Shown here piece after piece: positions 22,966 through 31,480 of a stretch of DNA of 64,000 nt (the stretch's first letter is position 1; each line of letters starts with the position of its first letter). Position numbers and translations under genes: made by a program. The DNA is from JAWPMT01 sp965227935. Its GTDB lineage: Bacteria; Bacteroidota; Bacteroidia; Cytophagales; Cyclobacteriaceae. The notes under the pieces are model-generated. The model was not told the origin of the DNA and searched no databases. It saw only the letters and a list, made by a program, of their open reading frames with translations. The DNA lies in assembly GCA_965227935.1 (NCBI GenBank), contig CBDDGS010000055.1, forward strand, positions 806,001-870,000, given 5' to 3'.

Positions 22966-24077
22966 CCCCTTTTTATAAGATGGCTCAGTTTAATGGACAA
23001 ATTGAGGTGCATGATGCGAGGATTCGCATTCCTCTCGATGTGGTAGATACCGTCATTGATCAGACTGATCATCGCTTCCAGGGTTTCAAAGGCGATGGCC
23101 TTCGAGAAGTTTTGGATGAACTCCCATTCATTCTCCGTGGCCCGGATCAGTTGGCTTTCGTTTGTTTTGGCAATTACGGCCTCTCGTAGCAGGTTCAATG
23201 CAAATCTCAATCGATTCGTTTGGTTGGCTCTGCCGATTTGTGAGAACTCTTCGCTGAGCTTTACGAGTTGTGCGTAGTCCCTCTTGAAGCAGACGCGCAT
23301 CCAGGCCTGGAACTCATCGTAGGCGATGTCGTCCGCATGTTCTCTTACGGCGTGAGCTTTTAGCAGCGAACCGTCCGAGATTCGGGCGATGTTTTTGGCT
23401 TCCGACGCGCTGGCACCTTCACTGACAAGGTGCTGCTGCACCTCCTCATCGGTGAATGGTGGGATCTGCACGAGCTGGGTTCTGGACGTAATGGTGGTGA
23501 TGATCTGTTCTATGTCGTAGGACACCAGGATATAGATTGTTCTGTCTGGAGGTTCCTCCAGTACCTTCAGAATGGCGTTGGCTGCCGAGCCATGCATTAA
23601 CTCAGGATACCAGATAAAGATCACCTTATGATCGGCCTCGAAAGGTTTTAAGCTAAGTGTCCGGATCAGCTGTCGGGAGTCGTCTTTGCTGATTTGGACC
23701 AGTTTATTCTCAATATCCGCAAAGTGGACCCATGTAGCCAGGTTACCGTAGGGATGGTTGATCAAAAAATCCCGCCATAGCTTCTTGGTCTGGGCGTCCT
23801 TGGCGGGGTCAGCTTTGGCACTGGGTTTTGGGAAGAAGAAGTGAATGTCGGGATGGATGAGCTTACTGGTCTTATGACAAGCTGGGCAATTGCCACAGGA
23901 GTCATCGTCGGTCCTCTGCTCGCACAGGAGGTAATTGGCAAATGCGATGGACAATGGAAGAGCGGCGCTCCCCTCATGCCCATGAAAGAGCTGTGCATGT
24001 GCCAGGTGATTGCGCTGAAATGACGAGCGTAATGCCGCCTTAAGATCTTCGTGCCCGGGGATATCGGCAAACTTCAT
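22962..24077 (-). CDS. holB: DNA polymerase III delta-prime subunit
   Basis: This 371-residue clamp-loader subunit starts FADIPGHEDLKAALRSSFQ. The P-loop position is degenerate (HGHEGSAALP), as is common in delta-prime, which does not hydrolyse ATP. A zinc module follows (CEQR, SCGNCPACHK). The SRC-like region is TSRTQLVQIPPFTDEE, with an Arg preserved. A central ADHKVIFIWYPELMHGSAANAILKVLEEP block matches HolB/DnaX-type AAA+ proteins. The C-terminal half is helical. It overlaps the GlmU-like gene and hemC by 4 bp each. Confidence 0.9.
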   Translation of the reverse strand: MKFADIPGHEDLKAALRSSFQRNHLAHAQLFHGHEGSAALPLSIAFANYLLCEQRTDDDSCGNCPACHKTSKLIHPDIHFFFPKPSAKADPAKDAQTKKLWRDFLINHPYGNLATWVHFADIENKLVQISKDDSRQLIRTLSLKPFEADHKVIFIWYPELMHGSAANAILKVLEEPPDRTIYILVSYDIEQIITTITSRTQLVQIPPFTDEEVQQHLVSEGASASEAKNIARISDGSLLKAHAVREHADDIAYDEFQAWMRVCFKRDYAQLVKLSEEFSQIGRANQTNRLRFALNLLREAVIAKTNESQLIRATENEWEFIQNFSKAIAFETLEAMISLINDGIYHIERNANPRIMHLNLSIKLSHLIKRG

Positions 24078-25264
24078 GATCGTGCTTCCCAGGTTCGGTC
24101 AGAAGACGTGACATCAAAAACGTGGGTCAAAATGGCTCTCTCCTCCTCTGAAAAGAACTGGCCCCTTCTAGTCATCGCTCTTTCGGCGCTTTCAAGTGCC
24201 GGGTCAAATTTGTAAGTGGTGAACCCACCCGTACCACCCCAGGAGAAGGAGGGTATGTAGTTTCTCGGGAACCCAGCCCCGAAGATATTGGTCATGATAC
24301 CTGTCGTGGTCCCCGTATTGAAGGTAGTGTTGATGGCACATCGGGAGTGATCACCCATCATAAGCCCACAGAACTGTTGCCCGGAGTCTCTGAACCGACT
24401 GGAGCCGAAGTCCCACATTTTTACGCTCCCGTAGTTGTTCTTGAGGTTTGAATTATTCGTGGCTGCACCAATATTGCACCATTCACCAATGACCGAGTTG
24501 CCCAGGAATCCGTCATGGGACTTGTTACTGTATCCCTGAATGACGCTCTTGGACACTTCGCCCCCAATCTTGCAATATGGTCCTATCGTTATATTTCCCC
24601 GGACCTTGGTTCCCAGACTCAGTTGACTTCCCTCGCACATCGCCACGGGACCTTTGATGATCGACCCTTCCTGAATATTGACATCGCGACCCAGGTAGAT
24701 CGGGCCATCCTCCGCATTGAGGATCGCAGCTTTTATGGTCACGCCCTCGTCACAGAAAATATCTTCGCCGTAAACTATTGTGTGTGGATCCGAGATTGGT
24801 TGGGACTTGCGATCTCTTGTGATCAGCTCAAAGTCGGTCTTAATCTGACCAGGGTTGAGCAGGAAGAAATCCCAGGTATGTCTTAAGTGAGCCAGTTCCC
24901 TATCCATGATTTGATAAGGCAAGCTGTTCGTCGCGGCAATCCCATCTTCTGTATTGTCAACGTGAGCCGCCAGGAAAGTATCGCCATGCACCAGCTGCTT
25001 TCCCACAGGAAGTTGCTGTATGGCCTCAACAAGTTTTGCGTCTGGAAGGACTGCCGAATTCACGAGGAGGCCTTTTCCTCCGGAGATCGGATACCTTTTT
25101 TGCAGGTAGCCTCCGGTCGACACCTCCGGCTCTTCGCTTAGCCAGTGTTTCCACTTTTCCCTAATCGTGAGGATGCCAATACGGAGATCGGCGATGGATT
25201 TGAGGTACGTCAGAGGAAGTAGATTCACCCTGTCTTCGGGCAAGTCTATCAACGTGATTTGCAT
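24074..25264 (-). CDS. GlmU-like sugar nucleotidyltransferase family protein
   Basis: This 396-residue protein has an N-terminal part (ITLIDLPEDRVNLLPLTYLKSIADLRIG) that resembles the Bacteroidota 'putative sugar nucleotidyltransferase' family and not a canonical pyrophosphorylase G-loop. Residues about 180-340 form a left-handed beta helix, with hexapeptide-like units seen as GPIYLGRDVNIQEGS, IIKGPVAMCEGS, LGTKVRGNITIGPY and VIGEWCNIGAATNNS. The family is related to GlmU and ADP-glucose pyrophosphorylase, but the substrate is not known. It is the first gene of the long minus-strand operon. A terminator for the gene upstream lies 17 bp before its start, so it must have its own promoter in a very short space or be read through. 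Confidence 0.8.
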   Translation of the reverse strand: MQITLIDLPEDRVNLLPLTYLKSIADLRIGILTIREKWKHWLSEEPEVSTGGYLQKRYPISGGKGLLVNSAVLPDAKLVEAIQQLPVGKQLVHGDTFLAAHVDNTEDGIAATNSLPYQIMDRELAHLRHTWDFFLLNPGQIKTDFELITRDRKSQPISDPHTIVYGEDIFCDEGVTIKAAILNAEDGPIYLGRDVNIQEGSIIKGPVAMCEGSQLSLGTKVRGNITIGPYCKIGGEVSKSVIQGYSNKSHDGFLGNSVIGEWCNIGAATNNSNLKNNYGSVKMWDFGSSRFRDSGQQFCGLMMGDHSRCAINTTFNTGTTTGIMTNIFGAGFPRNYIPSFSWGGTGGFTTYKFDPALESAERAMTRRGQFFSEEERAILTHVFDVTSSDRTWEARS

Positions 25265-25280
25265 GGCCCAAAAATAAGAA

Positions 25281-25307
25281 AGTCTTCAGCTTAACGAGCT
25301 GAAGACT
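25281..25307 (-). terminator. Rho-independent terminator of rpmE2
   Basis: Perfect 11-bp stem AGTCTTCAGCT / AGCTGAAGACT with a 5-nt loop. On the minus strand it is followed by TTCTTATTTTT. It lies between the L31 gene and the start of the GlmU-like gene (25264), so the latter may be partly expressed by read-through. Confidence 0.85.
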
Positions 25308-25333
25308 CCTACACTTGCAACGTCTGTTGCAAA

Positions 25334-25579
25334 TTATTTTTTCTTGTACTTTCTGTTGAATTTCTCCACTCGACCTGCTGTGTCGAGGAAGATCTTCTTA
25401 CCCGTATAGAAGGGGTGAGAAGCAGAGCTCACTTCAATCTTGACCAACGGATACTCTTTGCCATCTTCCCATTTGATGGTTTCGTCTGACTTCATAGTCG
25501 ACTTTGTAAGGAACTTGAAGTCAGAGGTAGTGTCAAGAAATACTACTTCCTTATACTCTGGATGAATGTCTTTTTTCAT
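25334..25579 (-). CDS. rpmE2: 50S ribosomal protein L31, type B
   Basis: This 81-residue basic protein matches zinc-independent L31: MKKDIHPEYKEVVFLD, SASHPFYTGKKIFLDTAGRV and NRKYKKK. There is no CxxC pair, so it is the type that does not bind zinc. It is a single-gene transcript, with a good -7/-33 promoter about 90 bp upstream and a strong terminator 27 bp downstream. Confidence 0.96.
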   Translation of the reverse strand: MKKDIHPEYKEVVFLDTTSDFKFLTKSTMKSDETIKWEDGKEYPLVKIEVSSASHPFYTGKKIFLDTAGRVEKFNRKYKKK

Positions 25580-25633
25580 TTTTTGAAACTTGTTAGCGTA
25601 ACTTACGAGCCAATACCCGCACCATGCTACTTT

Positions 25634-25649
25634 GGTTATTCAAATAACC
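25634..25649. repeat. Palindrome in the rpmE2 leader
   Basis: GGTTATT-CA-AATAACC, a perfect 7-bp inverted repeat, falls inside the predicted 5' untranslated region of the L31 gene (about 80 nt). It could be an RNA hairpin or a protein site. Ribosomal leaders often carry autoregulatory structures, but no match to a known one is seen. Confidence 0.4.
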
Positions 25650-25668
25650 CATCCCTAAAAAAGGACTG

Positions 25669-25699
25669 CAAATGTAGAGCATTCATGTTAGAAGTGAAA
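25669..25699 (-). promoter_or_regulatory. Bacteroidota-type promoter of rpmE2
   Basis: On the minus strand the -7 box is TACATTTG (25669-25676), a perfect TAnnTTTG, and the -33 box is TTTC (25696-25699, consensus TTTG), 19 bp apart. The transcript would start near 25662, about 80 nt before the ATG. Confidence 0.6.
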
Positions 25700-25772
25700 G
25701 CTGTCAGTAAGATTAATGCACTTCCCTTTCATTGAAAAGGAAGGAGAAGTTTTAAAAAGATTGGGTTGTAGT

Positions 25773-27443
25773 ATGAGACACGCTGTCATAGCCATTTTCC
25801 TTATCGCGTTTCTGGATTTCCAGGCAATCAGTCAGAGTACCGATTTTCCTCTGCAAAGCAGCTCCTACGGTATTTTGGACCACTATGCCGTTCGTTCCGG
25901 GGCTCAGTTTTTCACTGCGATGAAGCCGTATTCTCGCCGGAAGGCTGCAGAGTTGATCAACGGGCACTCCTTCGACATGAATGATGTGCAGACTTTCAAC
26001 CGGGAGTTCATTGGGATTGAGAGCAGAGAGCACATGGAGGATTCGACCTTAGGGCGTGCGCGAAAGCCCCTGCTGTGGAAGCTTTATGACTATGAAAGTG
26101 ACATGGTCTCTGTCCATAACGAGTCCTTTGACTTACATGTCAACCCCATGCTGTACTTCAACTACGGCTACGACAGCGACCTGGACAATCCCCTTTTCGT
26201 CAATACACGTGGTATTGAGATCCGGGGCATGATTGACAACAAAGTGTCTTTCTATACAAACATCCAGGAGAATCAAATGAGATCACCTGCCTACGTGCAG
26301 GCTGTACAGGATACGGTCGGTCTCATTCCTTACGAGGGTTTTTGGAAAGAATTCAACGGCGATGCCTACGACTTTCTGAGGGCGATTGGTTACGTGGATA
26401 TTGGATTCACCAAGCACATTTCGGGTCAGTTTGGGTTTGGGAGGCATTTTATGGGAAATGGTCAAAGATCTATGATCTTGTCTGATTTTGGTAATAGCTA
26501 CCCCTATATGCGGCTGACTGCCGAGGTCTGGAAAATCAAGTACACGTTCCTATTTGCTGAGATGATCGCGGACGTGGAAGTATTCGATGGGGGCACCCTA
26601 GGATCCAAAGTGTACCCCAAGAAATTCTTTAGCTTCCATCACCTGGATATCGCTATCAACAAGAACTTACATCTCGGACTATTTGAGTCTGTGTTGACGG
26701 GAAGGCCTGACTCCCTGGGGGGTACCGATTTCAAGTTTCAATACCTCAATCCGATCATTTTCTTTGGCGCTCTAGAGCAGCAGGATGGAAGTGCTGACAA
26801 CGTGATTGTGGGAATGGATATGAGTTGGAACATTGCAAAGCACCTGCAGCTTTATGGCCAATTCACCCTGGACGAGCTGGTTGTGAGTGAGCTTACTTCC
26901 GGCGAAGGCTGGTGGGGCAACAAATTTGCTTACCAGTTGGGGGCGAAGTACTTTGACTTGTTCGTGCCCACGCTGAACCTGCAGGTAGAATTCAATCAGG
27001 CTCGCCCTTTCACTTATGGCCATGATGGATCCTACACTAACTACGTACATTATCGACAGCCCCTGGCTCATCCTCTGGGTGCGAACTTTACCGAACTATT
27101 GCTTAATGCTTCGTACCAACCATGGAAACGATGGTCCTTCAGGGGCGATTTGCTGATGGCAGACTATGGCTCAGGACCTGTAAATGGCTTTAGTGTCGGT
27201 CGTGATCCGCTAGTTAACACCAGCAATCGAGAGGATGATTATGGCCATACGCAGGGGCAGGGCATCCAATCAAGCCTTATTTTTGGGCAGTTGAGGATGT
27301 CCTACATGTGGAAACATAATCTTTTCGCTGATTTGCACGTAGCAGCACGTCGCGAGGAGGTAGAGGGGAGACCAACAAAAGATGCCGTTCTATTCTCGGT
27401 AGGTGCCCGCTGGAATGTACCGCTGCGGGATTACTTTTTTTAG
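25773..27443 (+). CDS. Wzi/RemB-like outer-membrane beta-barrel protein
   Basis: About 556 residues from the ATG at 25773, chosen because it opens the signal peptide (AVIAIFLIAFLDFQAISQ); an earlier start at 25716 adds no signal. After a short helical region (KPYSRRKAAELINGHSF), the rest consists of aromatic beta strands of a barrel (VNPMLYFNYGYDSD, ISGQFGFGRHFMGNGQRSM, LGAKYFDLFVPTLNLQVEF). This agrees with the capsule-assembly Wzi / gliding-protein RemB family of Bacteroidota, which ends in a Phe (RDYFF). It probably anchors a surface polysaccharide or motility adhesin. It precedes the ABC exporter by 14 bp, consistent with surface-glycan export. Confidence 0.75.
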   Translation: MRHAVIAIFLIAFLDFQAISQSTDFPLQSSSYGILDHYAVRSGAQFFTAMKPYSRRKAAELINGHSFDMNDVQTFNREFIGIESREHMEDSTLGRARKPLLWKLYDYESDMVSVHNESFDLHVNPMLYFNYGYDSDLDNPLFVNTRGIEIRGMIDNKVSFYTNIQENQMRSPAYVQAVQDTVGLIPYEGFWKEFNGDAYDFLRAIGYVDIGFTKHISGQFGFGRHFMGNGQRSMILSDFGNSYPYMRLTAEVWKIKYTFLFAEMIADVEVFDGGTLGSKVYPKKFFSFHHLDIAINKNLHLGLFESVLTGRPDSLGGTDFKFQYLNPIIFFGALEQQDGSADNVIVGMDMSWNIAKHLQLYGQFTLDELVVSELTSGEGWWGNKFAYQLGAKYFDLFVPTLNLQVEFNQARPFTYGHDGSYTNYVHYRQPLAHPLGANFTELLLNASYQPWKRWSFRGDLLMADYGSGPVNGFSVGRDPLVNTSNREDDYGHTQGQGIQSSLIFGQLRMSYMWKHNLFADLHVAARREEVEGRPTKDAVLFSVGARWNVPLRDYFF

Positions 27444-27457
27444 AGGTACTCATTTAA

Positions 27458-29281
27458 ATGAAGACATTCCTTCGGATCCTTGCCGCCGGCCGACCCTATA
27501 CCTGGACCTTGCCCAAGTACCTGGTAGCGACACTCTTCAATGTTGTCTTCAGTACGATCAAGATCTCGACGCTCATCCCGGTTCTGCAGGTACTCTTTGA
27601 CGACGAGGCCCTCAGTAGTGTTACAGTAAAGCCAACTTTCGAATGGTCGTTGACCTACGGAAAGGAAGCATTCTATTTCCATTTTTCCGGGTACCTGGAG
27701 GAATACGGTAAGCTTTCGGCCCTTTATGTGATTTGCGCTATCCTTCTTGCCTCTTTTCTTATTTCCAACGTTGCAAGATTTATTGCCTCTCTGACGATGT
27801 CTCGAATAAGAATACGGCTCATCACTAACCTCAGGAAGCAACTGCATGATAACATCCTCAAATTAGATCTTGGCCAATTCACTACCACTCGCAAGGGAGA
27901 CATGATCGCCCGAGTGACGACGGATGTCCAACAGCTGGAAACTACAGTAATGGATGTATTTCATGTGTTTATCAAAGAACCCCTGTTTGTTGTTGGCTAC
28001 TTCACGGCGCTCCTGATGATCTCGCCTGAGCTAACGATCTATACGGTTGCCATTATACCGGTATCGGGCGTGTTCATTTCTTTTCTTACCAAAAGGATGC
28101 GGCAGGCTTCCAGGCAGTCTCAGGATGCGCTGAGTCAGATCACGTCATTGCTGGACGAAACCATATTTGGCATTCGAGTGGTAAAGGCATTTGCTGCCAC
28201 CAAGTACACGTCTGCGCGCTTCTTCAAAGAATTGCTCCGATATGGTAAGCACGACTATCGCATTGCCTTCGGTAGAAGCCTGGCTCACCCTACTTCTGAA
28301 TTTCTGGGGGCGGTTTTTATGATTTTGATCCTGATCAAGGGCGGGGTGATGGTCTTCGACGGGGAGTTGACAGGCTCCACATTCATTGGTTTCTTCCTGA
28401 TATTCTCGCAAGTCCTCAATCCGGCCAAGGCCATCTCCAATGCCGTCGGGAGTATACCTCGGGGGATCGTCGCCGGCGAGAGGGTATTCCAGCTCACAGA
28501 TCAGCCCTCCGCGGTCACGAACAAAGAGGGAGCACATGTGATAACGAGTTTCAGCACGGGGTTCGCTTTCGATCGGGTATCATTTGAATATGAGAAGGGC
28601 GTGGAGGTTTTGAATGATGTTTCATTCGAGATCAGGAAGGGCGAAGTGGTAGCCCTGGTTGGCCGCTCCGGTGGCGGAAAGTCTACCATCGCAGACCTTC
28701 TGGCCCGTTTCTATGATCCCACGTCTGGGTCCATCAAGCTGGATGACGTGGACTTGAGGGACTTGGAAATCGACTCGCTGCGGTCGCTCATGGGCATTGT
28801 CACACAGGAGTCCATCCTCTTCAATGATTCGATCTTCAACAATATCGCCTTCGGTGATACGGATGCTTCTGTAGAAGATGTAGAGCGTGCAGCAAGAGTC
28901 GCCAACGCCCTGGAGTTCATTGAGCAGCTACCGGAAGGAATGCAAACCCTAATAGGCGAACGGGGCACGAAGCTTTCGGGTGGGCAGCGTCAACGAATAA
29001 CGATTGCTCGTGCGGTATTTAAGAATCCACCGCTCCTTATTTTGGACGAGGCCACCTCCTCGCTGGATTCTCAGTCGGAGCAGCTTGTGCAGGAGGCGAT
29101 CTTCAACCTTGTAAAGAATCGAACAAGCCTGATCATCGCTCATCGCCTGAGTACCATACAAAATGCCAGCAGGATCCTGGTCGTAGACAAGGGTAAAGTG
29201 GTCGAGCGAGGAACACACAAAGAGCTGATAGACCTGGGTGGTTTGTACAAGGAGCTTACCGACATTCAATCCTTCGACTAG
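27458..29281 (+). CDS. ABC exporter, fused permease and ATPase (MsbA-like)
   Basis: This 607-residue half-transporter has six membrane helices at about 20-320 (for example LSALYVICAILLASFLISNV). The nucleotide-binding domain has Walker A GRSGGGKSTIADLL, signature LSGGQRQRITIARAV and Walker B LLILDEATSSLD, with a His switch in IAHRLSTI. It is expected to work as a homodimer moving lipids, lipid-linked sugars or lipid A. MsbA is the closest characterised type, but the substrate cannot be read from sequence. The Wzi-like gene before it and gmhA after it suggest LPS or surface-glycan traffic. Confidence 0.88.
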   Translation: MKTFLRILAAGRPYTWTLPKYLVATLFNVVFSTIKISTLIPVLQVLFDDEALSSVTVKPTFEWSLTYGKEAFYFHFSGYLEEYGKLSALYVICAILLASFLISNVARFIASLTMSRIRIRLITNLRKQLHDNILKLDLGQFTTTRKGDMIARVTTDVQQLETTVMDVFHVFIKEPLFVVGYFTALLMISPELTIYTVAIIPVSGVFISFLTKRMRQASRQSQDALSQITSLLDETIFGIRVVKAFAATKYTSARFFKELLRYGKHDYRIAFGRSLAHPTSEFLGAVFMILILIKGGVMVFDGELTGSTFIGFFLIFSQVLNPAKAISNAVGSIPRGIVAGERVFQLTDQPSAVTNKEGAHVITSFSTGFAFDRVSFEYEKGVEVLNDVSFEIRKGEVVALVGRSGGGKSTIADLLARFYDPTSGSIKLDDVDLRDLEIDSLRSLMGIVTQESILFNDSIFNNIAFGDTDASVEDVERAARVANALEFIEQLPEGMQTLIGERGTKLSGGQRQRITIARAVFKNPPLLILDEATSSLDSQSEQLVQEAIFNLVKNRTSLIIAHRLSTIQNASRILVVDKGKVVERGTHKELIDLGGLYKELTDIQSFD

Positions 29282-29352
29282 TAATTTCGGAGCGGGGCCT
29301 GTTGTTAATTGACCATTTTTCCCTTCTTTTTGAAGGCCGACATTACCAAGTC

Positions 29353-29931
29353 ATGGAATACCTCGCGACAATCAAGAAAGAACTGAATCAGGCGCAGCAA
29401 GTACTGGAGACCTTTCTATCCAGAGACGATAACCTGCATAAAATATCGGAAGCAGCCGTATCCATTGCCAATTCCATGAAAAACGGCGGCAAGGTCATCA
29501 GCTGTGGCAATGGCGGTTCGCATTGCGACGCCATGCACTTCGCGGAGGAGCTCACGGGAAGATTTCGAGGTGATCGGGCACCTCTTCCGGCGATTGCCGT
29601 TTCCGATGGCACCCATATCTCCTGCACAGCCAACGACTATGGCTTCGAGGAAGTATTCTCCAGATTCGTGCAGGGGCTCGGGCATGCGGGGGATGTGCTA
29701 CTGGGGATCAGCACCAGCGGCAATTCTGAAAATGTCATCCGAGCTTTTGAAGTAGCCGAGTCCTTGGGAATGAAGAAAATTGCACTGACTGGTAAAGATG
29801 GTGGAAGGCTGGCTCCTATGGCTGACATCGAGATTCGAGTGCCGCACAGCGGTTATTCTGATCGCATTCAGGAGGTCCATATCAAGATCATACATATCCT
29901 TATATTGCTCATCGAGAAAGAAATGTCTTAG
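29353..29931 (+). CDS. gmhA: Sedoheptulose-7-phosphate isomerase
   Basis: 193 residues from the ATG at 29353; an in-frame start at 29302 would add a non-family stretch. SIS domain with SCGNGGSHCDAMHFAEELTGRF, SDGTHISCTANDYGFEEVF, GISTSGNSENVIRAFEVAES and the closing QEVHIKIIHILI carry the zinc-binding and active-site His/Glu/Asp residues of GmhA. It makes the D-glycero-manno-heptose 7-phosphate precursor of the LPS inner core. It runs straight into yifB (stop TAG next to ATG) and follows the MsbA-like exporter. Confidence 0.93.
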   Translation: MEYLATIKKELNQAQQVLETFLSRDDNLHKISEAAVSIANSMKNGGKVISCGNGGSHCDAMHFAEELTGRFRGDRAPLPAIAVSDGTHISCTANDYGFEEVFSRFVQGLGHAGDVLLGISTSGNSENVIRAFEVAESLGMKKIALTGKDGGRLAPMADIEIRVPHSGYSDRIQEVHIKIIHILILLIEKEMS

Positions 29932-31470
29932 ATGTTAGCAAAGAGTTTTGGTAGTGCGGTTTACGGTGTTGATGCCTTCATCATCACCATTGAGGTGAAC
30001 GTGGGTCAGGGCACGAAATTCTATATGGTGGGTCTCCCGGACTCCGCTGTGAAGGAGAGCCAGCAGCGTGTGGAGGCCGCAATCAAGTACCACGACTTTC
30101 GCATGCCTCGGCAAAAAGTGATTGTGAATTTGGCGCCGGCTGATGTCAAAAAGGAGGGGTCCGCTTACGACCTTCCCATTGCCTTGAGTATTCTCAAAGC
30201 TTCAGGTCAGATCCTTGCGGATCATATCGAAGACTACGTCATCATGGGGGAGCTATCACTCGATGGCATCCTGAGACCTATCAAAGGAGCCCTACCGATC
30301 GCGATAGAGGCACGCAAGCAAGGGTTTAAGGGATTGATCCTGCCGGAGCAGAATGCCTCGGAGGCGGCTATTGTAGACAATCTCGAGGTCATCGGGGTTA
30401 AGAATATTCGTGAGGCCATTGACCACCTGTCGGGTGAGCATCCCATCAACCCGATGGCATACGATACCAGGGACGTATTCTTTCATGACCAGGACAGCTA
30501 CGCGGCGGACTTTGCTGACGTGCAAGGTCAGGAGAATATCAAAAGGGCCATGGAGATTGCGGCAGCGGGAGGACACAACGTAATCATGATCGGGCCTCCG
30601 GGTGCCGGCAAAACCATGCTCGCGAAGCGACTTTCATCGATTCTCCCTCCGTTGTCATTGCATGAGGCCCTGGAGACGACAAAGATCCACTCAGTGGCCG
30701 GTAGCCTCGGAGAGCACGCTCGTTTGATTTCCGAAAGACCATTTCGATCCCCCCACCACACGATCAGCGATGTCGCCCTTGTCGGTGGTGGTGGCTTGCC
30801 ACAGCCGGGTGAGATCAGCCTGGCCCACAATGGCGTGCTTTTCCTGGATGAATTACCCGAATTCAAGCGGACGGTCCTGGAAGTAATGCGTCAACCGCTG
30901 GAAGAGCGACAGGTGACGATCAGTCGGGCGAAGGTGACCATAGATTACCCCGCCAACTTTATGTTGATCGCCAGTATGAATCCCTGCCCTTGTGGGTATT
31001 ACAATCACCCAGAAAAGGAATGCGTCTGCCCGCCTGGTGCGGTCGGGCGCTACCTCAATAGGATCAGTGGCCCACTTCTGGATCGCATCGATCTGCACGT
31101 GGAAGTGACACCGGTTTCATTTGATGAGATGACTGCCAACCGCAAAGCCGAATCCAGTACCGATATCAGGGATCGTGTCATCGGCGCCAGGGGTATTCAG
31201 GAGAAGCGTTTCGAAAAGCAATCCGATGTCTACAACAACGCCATGATGTCTTCACAAATGGTGAAAGAAGTTTGCCAGATCAATGAGGCCGGAAAGGCGC
31301 TGCTCCGAACAGCCATGGAAAAGCTCGGCCTGTCTGCGCGCGCTTATGACAGAATTTTGAGGGTCTCCCGTACCATAGCGGACCTCGCAGCCTCCGATGA
31401 TATTAAGATCGAGCACCTGGCGGAAGCCATTCAGTATCGCAGTCTCGATCGAGAAAATTGGGCAGGCTGA
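29932..31470 (+). CDS. YifB family Mg-chelatase-like AAA+ ATPase (ComM-like)
   Basis: This 512-residue protein has an N-terminal Lon-like ribosomal-S5-fold part (GLPDSAVKESQQRVEAAIK, GSAYDLPIALSIL) at about 20-170. An AAA+ core follows with Walker A GPPGAGKTMLAKRL, the HTISDVALVGGG loop and FLDELPEFKR. A Cys cluster (NPCPCGYYNHPEKECVC) comes next, with a C-terminal Mg-chelatase-type helical domain. ComM homologues drive branch migration in natural transformation, but many carriers are not known to be competent. The ATG immediately follows the gmhA stop. Confidence 0.93.
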   Translation: MLAKSFGSAVYGVDAFIITIEVNVGQGTKFYMVGLPDSAVKESQQRVEAAIKYHDFRMPRQKVIVNLAPADVKKEGSAYDLPIALSILKASGQILADHIEDYVIMGELSLDGILRPIKGALPIAIEARKQGFKGLILPEQNASEAAIVDNLEVIGVKNIREAIDHLSGEHPINPMAYDTRDVFFHDQDSYAADFADVQGQENIKRAMEIAAAGGHNVIMIGPPGAGKTMLAKRLSSILPPLSLHEALETTKIHSVAGSLGEHARLISERPFRSPHHTISDVALVGGGGLPQPGEISLAHNGVLFLDELPEFKRTVLEVMRQPLEERQVTISRAKVTIDYPANFMLIASMNPCPCGYYNHPEKECVCPPGAVGRYLNRISGPLLDRIDLHVEVTPVSFDEMTANRKAESSTDIRDRVIGARGIQEKRFEKQSDVYNNAMMSSQMVKEVCQINEAGKALLRTAMEKLGLSARAYDRILRVSRTIADLAASDDIKIEHLAEAIQYRSLDRENWAG

Positions 31471-31480
31471 ACGAACTACT

